From the NCBI GenBank assembly GCA_946122785.1, contig CAMGYJ010000005.1, positions 34,648,002 through 34,712,001 on the forward strand: a stretch of 64,000 nucleotides of DNA, written 5' to 3'. The position numbers and the translations under genes were made by a program. This DNA is from Linum tenue (taxonomy: Eukaryota > Streptophyta > Magnoliopsida > Malpighiales > Linaceae). Shown piece after piece: positions 53,838-64,000 of this stretch. The notes under the pieces were generated by a model. It saw only the letters and a list, made by a program, of their open reading frames with translations, did no database searches and was not told where the DNA came from. How positions within the stretch are numbered: position 1 is the stretch's first letter; every line of letters begins with the position of its first letter.

Positions 53838-56800
53838 ATGGAGGAAGTCTGTGAGGGAAAGGATTTTTCATTCCCCAAGCAGGAGGAAAAGATTCTCTCT
53901 TTCTGGTCTGAAATCAAGGCCTTCGAAACTCAATTGTCCCGCACGGAATCCCTCCCGGAGTATGTTTTCTACGACGGCCCTCCCTTCGCCACCGGGCTTC
54001 CTCACTACGGCCACATCCTTGCCGGAACCATTAAAGATATCGTGACTCGCTACCAGACCACGACCGGCCACCACGTCACGCGTCGTTTTGGATGGGACTG
54101 CCATGGCTTGCCCGTCGAGAACGAGATCGACAGGAAGCTGGGGATCAAGAGAAGGGATGAGGTTCTGAAAATGGGGATTGATAAGTACAATGACGAGTGC
54201 AGGAGCATTGTGACTCGTTACGTTGAGGAATGGGAGAAGGTTATCACGAGGACAGGGCGTTGGATTGATTTCAAGAATGATTACAAGACCATGGATTTGA
54301 AGTTCATGGAGAGTGTTTGGTGGGTTTTCTCGCAGCTTTGGGACAAAGGTCTCGTTTATAAAGGTTTCAAGGTTGGATAAACCCCATGCTTGTGTTACTC
54401 TTTAGATTATTCTTTGAAGAATGTCTGGGTTCTGACCATTTTAGGAACCACTCATCTCAATTTGATTGTTTGCAGGTCATGCCATACAGTACTGGTTGCA
54501 AGACTGTACTATCGAATTTTGAAGCTGGCCAGAATTTTAAGGTTTTCCATTCACAGCTTCCTTTCTTTTTCTGGTGAAATTCTTTCTTCCCATTCCCGCT
54601 ATTCAATCGTTACAACTTGCTGTGGCAACTGGCAATGCAGGATGTACCTGATCCAGAGATCATGGTAGCATTTCCTGTTGTGGGTGATCCTGATAATGCT
54701 GCATTTGTGGCTTGGACGACCACACCGTGGACTCTTCCTAGTAATCTTGCGCTTTGCGTCAATCCTAACTTTGATTATGTTAAGGTTAGTCCCCTTCGGC
54801 TACTGTCATTTTCTACCATGGTCAAGATGTATGATTTCAGTCAAAATAGACAGCTTCAAAGAATGTATTATACAAACCAGCTCCCCTTATTGTATTGGCT
54901 TTTAGACAGGTGTTAGTTTCCTTTGTTTTGGTGTATCCATACAAGGTTGAAGCAAAAATGTCCTGCTAGGGACCTACCCTATTAGAAAAGTTTCCTACTT
55001 GACAAAACATCCGAGCATCCATTATTTAGTACAATGGTAGAACTTGAAGCTACTTTAGCTAGGCCTATTAGCTTAGAGATTTATAGTAGCTTTTTTATCC
55101 TATGAAAAGGGCAAGTGCTTCAAGTTGCTGAAAACCTTATTACTGGAAGCTTGTCAGCAGGTGTCCTTTTATGAGAAACGTGCCATTCAATAATTGTACT
55201 GCCAGTTTAGTATCTAATACTCAGTGGAAAAACAATGTACAGGTCCGCAGCAAGTATACTGGTAAAGTCTACGTGATTGCCGAATGTCTATTGTCCTCCA
55301 TTCCCGTGGAGAAGCCAAAATCAAGCGATTCAAAGACATCAAGCTCCAAGACAAAGGGTGCGAAGACGGAAAAGCCAATGGATTCATATGAATTGCTACA
55401 GAAATTTAAGGGCAGTGAACTTGTAAATAAAAAGTAAGAGTTCTGTTTTTATGAGTCTCTGAGTTTGGATTATGCTTGTTGGTGTCCTGCTGTATTCATT
55501 TAGTATACCTCATGCTTGGAAAAAAATTGGCTGCTCATTGTCGAATAATAGCTGGATCTGAGATCATTTTTGGTAATGGTTGCTAGAGAAAGACTTATAG
55601 TTGGAACCAAACTGGGTGCTGATAATTTAGTAGAGTAATAACTGAAGAATAAACAAATCGCCCTCTCCTTTGTCTAAATTTATGACACATGGAATCGAAC
55701 CTTTCCCCCCATTTAAATGCGATGGAACTTTGTTTTAACTTTTTTGACCCATTTTTGTTCTTTAAGAGGAGGTTCGGATCAGATACGTTCTCAGTAACGT
55801 GTGCTCTTAGCTGGTGAAACCTTCATCAACTACCGTATCTTTGCAGCTCTCTTATTGCTTTTATATATCAGCATGTTAATGTAACCACAAAATTATTCTC
55901 TGCTGCATAGATTTCCCGTCTCTCTCCCCTCCTGACATTGTTTCTGTCTTCTTTGGACGTCAAGAACAACATTTCGCTGAATTCCTGAACTTCTGAAATA
56001 AATTGAAATTGTCTCAACTCATGGTCAAGATCTCTGTTGCAGGTACGAACCACTGTTTAATTATTTCGAGGAGTTTGCTGATGCAGCATTCAGAGTTGTG
56101 GCTGATAATTATGTGACATCTGACCGCGGTACTGGAATTGTCCATTGTGCGCCTGCATTTGGAGAAGATGATTACCGAGTTTGTATTGAGAATAAAATAA
56201 TCAATAAGGTCTGTCTGAGCCTGCATTTGGAGAAGATGATTGTCCATCTTTTCTGCATCTTTCACAATTTTCCTGCCCCAGGCACTGTATTGTGGTTATT
56301 TCTAAACTAACCAGTAGAAGGGAGGTGATCACATATATATATTTCTCAAGGAAATTAATATCAGAGATGTATTTATGTGGCATACTTTTCACTTTCTATC
56401 TCTTTTTGTTTTGGTTTTCATTAACTCTATAATATTTCCTGGATTTTAGGGCGAGAATTTGGTTGTCGCTGTCGATGATGATGGGTGCTTTACTGATAGG
56501 ATTACTGATTTCAGTGGGCGCTATGTTAAGGATGCCGACAAAGATATCATTGAGGCAGTGAAGGTGAGGCCGTCGCCTGACATGGACAAAAAGATAGAGA
56601 TTCTGAAGAAAAAAAATTTCCTTTATATTTTATGTACATAATTTTCTACACTGAGTGTAAAGGAGGTTATGGTTCTAGCTTTGTTGTTCTTAATTATTAC
56701 TACAAATAAGTTTACTCTTTTCCTGATTGGCTTAATCTATCTTTAATCACCAGGAGTAGAATTAAGTTTGATGTCAATCCTTTTTGCGGTGGTACTTGTG

Positions 56801-59800
56801 TTTCGTGCTGCTTAACTGTTCATCTGCTTACAAATTTTTTTATAAATATTTTAGGGAAAGGGAAGGCTTGTCAAAACTGGAAGCTTTATGCACAGCTACC
56901 CGTTCTGTTGGAGATCGGATACTCCGCTTCTTTATAGAGCTGTTCCAAGCTGGCATGTGCACCTTTTTCTTTCCGTCTGTTTTGCCTTTTTCATTTCCAA
57001 CAAATTTCCTTTTGGGTTGTCTCTAAGGTTATATTGATTGTCATATTAAATTCTTTCTGTAGGTTTGTTAGAGTTGAAAAGCTGAAAGACCAATTGTTGG
57101 AAAACAACAGTCAGACATATTGGGTTCCTGATTATGTGAAGGTTAAGATTCTCATTCCGTCCTCTCCTTTTGAACCTAGAACATACTCTTATTTGTCTTT
57201 GGACTGTTTGGTGAAGAACTTGAGCTACTTTGAGGTTCTTTAGAAGGGCATGCTGGGGCTATTAAATCTGCTAATTTTGGTTACCTAGGTGCAGAAATTC
57301 CCTCACTCTCTTCATCATATCTATAACAATAGAAGAGTGCAAATATTTTAAGATCGATGGATGTGAATCTGTATATCGATCTATCTATGAAATCGAATCC
57401 TGTATTAATTTGTACTGATCGTGGAATAAGGTCTACTTGTTCAAAGGATTGACTGATAGCCTTGACCCCTATGCATCAGAACTATGTTATTGGTGCATAT
57501 CCTTTGAGAACTGCATTTCAAATAAGCAAGCTATGTTGTGTTGAAAATGAGCTCATTTTTTAGATTTTAGGCCAGTGAATCGCGTATGTTTTCCTTTGCT
57601 ATCTAACATGTTTCTTCAGATTCTTGGTGATCCTCAGCACTGTTCTTAATTTTTTGTTCTACCCACTTTGGTACATAATTCTACAGGATAAGCGATTCCA
57701 CAATTGGTTGGAAAATGCACGAGACTGGGCGATTAGTCGCAGCCGGTTTTGGGGTACTCCTCTCCCTGTATGGATCAGTGGGGATGGTGAGGAAATAGTA
57801 GTTATTGATTCTGTTGCCAAGCTGGAAAAACTGTCTGGTGCTAAGGTTTGATTTCTTTACTGCACTCTCTGTTTCGGTGACGGTTGTACAATTGATGTTT
57901 GAACATATTGTGGTAAATATGAATGTTAAACCTAGGAAGATCAGTGTTGACTTTGAACTGAATGGGGCAGTTAAGTGTCCGGTTTTCTGGTCTAGTGCTT
58001 GATACATATTAGTAACTCTTTCTTTAGCTTTGTTTATTGAAATCACGACTTCAGCCTAAATGGTGATCTGGGCTTGGGCTTGGTAATAAATTTATGATAA
58101 TGGACCTTGCATTTTAATTGTTAATGCCTCCTTTGATGTTTCTTGTTCTTGTTGCATATGAGGGTATATAGCTTCTTTTTACGATTGAGTTGTTTTTTGT
58201 TTCCTATTTGGTGCTGTCTGACGACTGTTGAAAATTTTCCAGGTAGTTGATCTCCATCGTCACAAGATTGATCACATCACAATCCCTTCTAGTCGTGGCC
58301 CTGAATTTGGGGTGCTTCGACGTGTTGACGATGTAAGCCTCTAGAAGATACTTGGTGGTTTTTTGTTGTTGTCGGATTTTTGTTAAACTGGAATTCTGGA
58401 TTTATAATCTTGATTATATGTTTTCTTTGGCAGGTTTTTGATTGTTGGTTTGAGAGTGGGTCGATGCCTTATGCTTATATCCATTACCCCTTTGAGAATG
58501 AAGAATTTTTCGCGAAAAATTTTCCTGGGCATTTTGTCGCTGAAGGGTTGGATCAAACTCGTGGATGGTTGGTTCCCTCCTTTTCAACTTGTATGTTGTA
58601 TTTGTGGCCATTCGATTTGTTAATGCATATGTCTTTTAGCAATTTTTCGTTCTGCATGTATGCAGTGATAAAATACTTTCTGAACATTATCATGACATAA
58701 GTCTGGTTTCTACAGTTCTTGAGTTGTCACTAATAAAAATGATTTTGTGTAGATTTCTGAGCTTGAGAATGTTGGCCACTCAACATCAAGTGACTCATTT
58801 TGTAATATGGAATGCTCCTCAAAATTGCTTGAGAAGAACATTGCTGATCCCAATAGCTCCAATCACACAAGGAACTCACAAGGAATTCTGATTGATATTG
58901 TTCTTTTTCATTGCAGGTTCTATACTCTCATGGTGTTGTCGACTGCATTGTTTGGAAAACCAGCATTTAGGAATCTTGTCTGCAATGGTCTGGTCCTTGC
59001 CGAGGATGGTAAAAAGATGAGTAAAAAATTGAAGAACTACCCATCGCCAATGGATGTGATCAATGATTATGGAGCTGTAAGTCTTCAGACCTTATTACTT
59101 GTTTCTGGGGTTTTGTTATGCTTTTGTGTATTTGAGTCGTGCTCATTTTTAAGCCTTGTGTTTTTTCTTTTACGCAGGATGCTCTAAGATTATACCTTAT
59201 CAATTCTCCAGTTGTCAGGGCTGAAACTTTGCGTTTCAAGAAGGATGGAGTCTATAATGTTGTAAGTAAATTCGGAAATACCTTAATAATTAAGGAGTGG
59301 GCATAGATTATTTGATGCACAATCTCCTCCTTGATCTGGGCTATAAATGAGGTCGACCCAGTTCTGCTATGTTCAGATTGGTTTGAGAGTTGGCAATCGG
59401 AGGTTTTACTGTCCACCTATTCAGCATAAGTTTTGGTGGGCCTTCTAGTGCGTCACTAATTATAGACATTCTAAAACCATATTTACTGTTCTGCAATTCT
59501 TTTTTATCATTATGATATCTGCTTTCTTTTTGTCATGGCATGATGGAGATAGGCCTCTCATGTCCTATTACTACAAAGTAGTGGGAATGAAGTTGCTACT
59601 TCTTTAAGTTTATAGTTTAACTAACATATGGTAGGATATTAGTCGATTGAAGAGGCCACCTTTATCTCCAGTGACATCAAAGTTGGGTTTCTAAAACTCT
59701 GAAATTATGGGTCTTCTCTTGAGCCCCTAATATTGTGCCTGCATATGAAGGAGGATAAATCTCTTTGGTCATTTACTAATACCTCCTGTCACTACACTTA

Positions 59801-61377
59801 ACTGACCAACTACTTGCTGCTAACCTTGACAATGCTATTTTCCAGCATGCATTTTTGTCTCGTGTATATTTGGGCTTATACCTTTTGCTTTTCTTCACCT
59901 CTCAGCTCCTGTTTTTGTTCTCTGCGCATTTTCCTCATATTTTCCGTCGTTCTTACGTGCAGGTGAAAGATGTCTTTCTTCCATGGTATAATGCATACAG
60001 GTTTCTTGTTCAGAATGCCAAGAGACTTGAGGTTGAAGGATTTGCACCATTTTCTCCAGTTAGTCCAACAGCTCAGCAAAAATCTTCTAATGTGCTTGAT
60101 CAGTGGATTACCTCAGCTACTCGGAGTCTTGTACATTTTGTCCGTCAAGAAATGGATGCTTACCGGCTTTACACGGTTGGCACTGTCCCAGAGCATTTCT
60201 TTTCGGCTGCATTTCTTGCATTTATGATTGACAATTTGTGTGATCTTATGTGTATCTAGGATAGCTGACTGATCCCTGATCAATTTCTCGTTGTACTGTT
60301 TGCAGGTGGTTCCATATCTTCTAAAGTTTCTGGATGACCTGACAAATGTATACGTCCGCTTCAATCGCAAGAGATTGAAAGGTCGTACTGGGGAGGATGA
60401 TTGCCGAATTGCTCTCTCTACTCTCTACAATGTATGTTTACACTAATGTTATCATCATATAAATGGATTTTGTTCATGTAGTGTTGATCACTGGGGTCCT
60501 TGCTACTGTTGTCATATTGGATACTTGTGATAACTAAAAAGTGGACGGTATTTCAGGTGCTTCTAACTGCTTGTAAAGTGATGTCATCATTCACGCCTTT
60601 CTTCACAGAAGTCCTGTATCAAAATATGCGGAAAGTGAGCGCGAACTCTGAAGAAAGCATTCATTATTGCAGTTTTCCTCTGGAAGAGGGAGAGGTACTG
60701 CCAAATCATTTAGTAGATGAGCTTAGTTGATCTTTGTGGCTTAAGTTATGACCCACTTCTTTCGATGTTTGAAAAACTCATCATGACTTTCTTTGCATCA
60801 CATGATAATTTTATATCATAAACATTTTTTTCTCATTTTGCTCTCCCGTGCACATGCACATTTCTTTTCTTCTATATTTCATCTCTAAATTACATTGTCA
60901 TTGCAGAGAGATGAACGAATTGAACGAAGTGTGGCAAGGATGAAGACCATTATCGATCATGCTCGTAATATCCGTGAGCGGCATAACAAACCTCTCAAGT
61001 CACCACTTAGGAAGATGATCATTGTCCATCCTGACGGAGACTTCCTTAATGATATAGCTGGAAAACTAAGTGAGGTTTGTCCCAACTATGTGCAGATTTA
61101 TCTTTCAGCATCAGAATTCTCAACCTATGGGTTTATGTCGCATAATTACTTAAGTTGAATATCTGATTGTTTTCCAGGTTTGATTTGGCTCTTGTAGTTT
61201 GTTTGTATGATGGGGTGCCTCTACCAGATTCTTGGGTGCTTTAATTCGCAAATACATAGAATGAAAGAAGTGTCTATTTGAGAATGGGATTGGATGTTCC
61301 AAGAGTTACTCTCCAAGCTCATAATTTGTACTTTGTAGCAACTAATTCTAGGATATGCTAATTTTATGCTAATTAGT

Positions 61378-61424
<47 letters not shown>

Positions 61425-63956
61425 CATTCACTCTAGCATCTTGAATTTCCAGCTTATTTCTAATAATCTGACAGTAAATTCTTTTTGTTCCATTATAGTT
61501 TGTGCGTGAGGAACTCAATGTGAAAGATCTCGTCCCATGTAATGACACTTTGGAGTATACTTCTCTACGAGCGGAGCCCGAGTTCAGGTATCAATTATTA
61601 TTATTATTTCAATGATTCTTTATTACGTATAACTGTTTCGCATTCATTGATACTGTGATAAACATTTTTGTTCCCTTTTAGTGTGTTAGGTAAACGACTT
61701 GGCAAAGATATGGGAGTTATTGCCAAAGAAGTGAAAGCAATGTCTCAAAATGAGATTTTGGAGTTTGAGAAAGTTGGTGAGCTTACCATAAAGATGCACT
61801 GCCTAAAGCTAACTGACATCAAGGTGCATCCTTGATTAATCTTTTCAGCCATGGATTGATATTGCTGATGCAATGTATTTTCTTAATTCCTATAAGCTCT
61901 TTCAGTGGTTGCATTTGGATTAATGTTTAATTCACTTGCTTCCATCCTTTCACATAATTATTAAAGTCATCTAAACTTGTAGGTTCGTCGGGAATTCAAA
62001 CGTCCTGATGCCTTGACCGAGGAGGAAATCGATGCTGCTGGAGATGGTAGGATGTTTTATTTTGGACGTTCTCTGACACATGTTTTGAAATTTAGTGGGG
62101 GATGCCATAAATGTTACTCCCTAATGTGTTTTCAGGTGATGTACTAGTTGTTTTGGATTTACGGCCCGACGAGTCCTTGTTTGAGTCTGGCTTTGCTCGC
62201 GAGGTACATGTCTTTTATGTTTTTCTTAAGTATATACATGATCTCCAGCGTCTGTAACTTTATAACCTTGATTAGTAGTTACTTTTACACAATTCATATT
62301 CTATATATCTGCCAAAACCTTTATCATCATATATTGTCTGAAATGTTTGGATATTTCACATGTTTGAAGCAATATCATTATTTTCTGCTGAACGTTAGTT
62401 GACAAAGCAGATTTCAGGAATTTATTTTTCACTTGGTGTTGAGTACAGGTGGTCAACAGAATCCAAAAATTGAGAAAAAAGCTTGCGCTTGATCCTACTG
62501 ATGCTGTAGATGTTTACATTGAATCCTTGAATGAGAACTCAAACCTGGAACGAGTTCTTAATTCACAGGTACAATTTATCTCTGTTAGTCCCTGTTATGC
62601 AGAATATAAAAAAGTTATTCAGCATTGTAAGCCTGCTAAGATCATCACTCTTTTGTTATTGCGTCTCTTCTTGTCCTGGATTCTATTTTGTTATCTTGTT
62701 AGCTCTAGCCTTTCTCTTCAAATATAGGAGTCGGTGTCACGTAACATTTTCCCCCTAGTGGGAGACATTCTCTTCTGAAACCAGCTTGCGTTTTATCCCT
62801 GTTTCCATAGCTGTTTACTTTGAAAAATGGTGGATTATGTCTTTCTTCGGGTTCATAATTAATTATTTGGACTTACATGTTTCAGGAACTCTATATCAGG
62901 GATGCAATCGGTTCTCAGTTGCTTCCATCTACTGCAATGCCATCACATGCTGTAAGTTGCATTTCTTATGACCGAGATGTGTTGTGTGTTTGTGGAATTT
63001 TCAATCATTGATTCTGATTATTAATATTAGACAGCGTTTATGTTGAGAGCTCCCTCACTTAAACTCTGTCTGTCTGCATTAGGCATTTATTTACCGGCAT
63101 TGCACTAATTCTGTTGCTATGCTATGCTGGTTGGCTGTCGATGTTTTATATTTAAGCTGAGGTTGTACTTGATATTGAGTTGCTTATAGAAACTGCAGCC
63201 TCTAGCTATTCCCACAATTGGCTCATGATAGCTGCCTGACCTCACCACATAACGAGTATGGTTCGAGATAGCAGGCAGGCCCTCACTAAAAAGTCTTGAG
63301 TTGGTAGTTTACCGCCTGTTGTTTGTGTTGTCCTTTCTTAGGATATTCCACTGTGTAACTAAAGAAAGAAGAAATGGTAGAGTAGGAGCTGATCTCCATG
63401 TTGCACAGACATTTTTCACCAATTCTGGTTTGAAATTCAGTTTTCTTAACTGCCGAGGGTTACTGCAGGTGGTGATTGGAAATGAGACTTTCCACGGCAT
63501 CTCTGGTTTGTCGTTCTCAATCTATTTGGCAAGGCCAGCAGTGATGATCAATTCAGAATCTTGTGCTGCTTTATATGGAGGTTTGTCTCTCGTGTTTATG
63601 CTTACCGTGGCCCGGTTATATTGCTTGCGTCTGACAGTACTGAATCCCACTGCAGGAAATACTCGATCTTGCCAGATGTTACAAGTTTACTTATTCTCTA
63701 GGGACCATAGTAATCTCAAAACAGAATTCCAGCTAGGAAATGGGAAGGTTTGTTAGCTGCTTCGAAAAGTTTCTTGGCCATTCCTTGGCAACCATTCAAT
63801 TCTCACCCCCCTGTTAATGTTTATTGCTGATTCACCTTGTTTCAGAGAAGGGTTGATTCCATTGAGAATCTGCCTCCTGTGGAGTTGGAGTTGGGGAGGC
63901 ACGTTTACTTGAGCGTAGGAGACCACTTTGTGACTGTCAGAATGCAACTCGACTGA
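53838..63956 (+). CDS. IleRS: Cytosolic isoleucyl-tRNA synthetase, copy 2
   Basis: Same role and exon plan as copy 1. Exons: 53838-54371, 54476-54541, 54641-54784, 55243-55433, 56043-56208, 56450-56563, 56855-56952, 57063-57141, 57687-57845, 58243-58332, 58434-58567, 58917-59076, 59178-59261, 59963-60175, 60306-60431, 60557-60694, 60907-61074, 61499-61587, 61682-61823, 61983-62046, 62136-62203, 62449-62568, 62886-62951, 63469-63580, 63656-63747, 63846-63956. Every exon has the same length as in copy 1, 1175 residues in all, with HYGH and KMSKK intact. Intron 7 starts with GC instead of GT. Scattered replacements after exon 5 include T/I and V/G in exon 9, I/V in exon 18, P/S in exon 22, H/Y in exon 24, F/S and V/F in exon 25, and I/R and AY/TV in exon 26. 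The 5' part is almost identical to copy 1. The upstream region was replaced by a MULE 283 bp before the ATG. Confidence 0.93.
61379..61421. repeat. Run of 43 C in intron 17 of IleRS copy 2
   Basis: A homopolymer of 43 C, about 80 bp before the exon 18 acceptor. Copy 1 has a short T run (nine T) at the same place. It could be a real expansion or a sequencing or assembly fault. Confidence 0.85.
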
Positions 63957-64000
63957 AAATGCCTCTCCGAGATTGATTTCATTCTTGCTGTAACGAAGAA

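Overview
This window is nuclear DNA of a flowering plant, most likely a eudicot. The evidence is spliced genes with GT-AG introns, a plant-only SOSEKI gene, plant cytosolic isoleucyl-tRNA synthetase genes with 26 coding exons, and a dense layer of plant LTR retrotransposons, Mutator-like elements (MULEs), LINE remnants and MITEs. I cannot name the species. All comparisons between copies were made by eye.

Layout. 1-2355: a TIR-bounded repeat, a tRNA-Val(CAC) gene and the tail of a dead LINE. 2356-6954: an old, degenerate full-length Copia element (TSD TCAAG). 6996-13392: a young Tat-type Gypsy element (TSD AGTTG). It lacks integrase and carries a spliced antisense ORF with its own TATA box. 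13720-14105: a MITE. 14964-16703: a SOSEKI (DUF966) gene. 17556-25644: a full-length Sirevirus-type Copia element (TSD CGTGT) with an extra ORF behind pol and a 760-bp non-autonomous MULE nested beside its primer-binding site. 25650-27240: a LINE ORF1 remnant and a second MITE. 27555-37677: cytosolic IleRS copy 1. 37678-40938: AT-rich intergenic DNA with a GRF zinc-finger pseudogene.

At about 40939 the sequence restarts with material matching 20610 onward: part of the same Sirevirus, its LTR, the same LINE remnant, then IleRS copy 2 (53838-63956). This is a direct tandem duplication of roughly 20.3 kb. Copy 2 received a 7.2-kb MULE (46342-53554, about 9-bp TSD) just upstream of its IleRS gene. 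Both IleRS copies are open over all 26 exons and encode 1175 residues. From the 5' leader to the middle of exon 5 (about 2.45 kb) I see only two differences between them, while the flanks differ by several percent, which suggests gene conversion or an assembly artefact.

The most unusual system is the 7.2-kb MULE. It has a five-intron gene whose single spliced frame joins a FAR1/MULE transposase to an OTU-type cysteine protease (918 residues), and a convergent intact gene for a plant-mobile-domain protein. Both ends carry related GC-rich subterminal repeats, one set forming a 99-bp inverted repeat inside intron 1. The 760-bp MULE at 24067-24826 shares its terminal sequence and looks like a non-autonomous partner.
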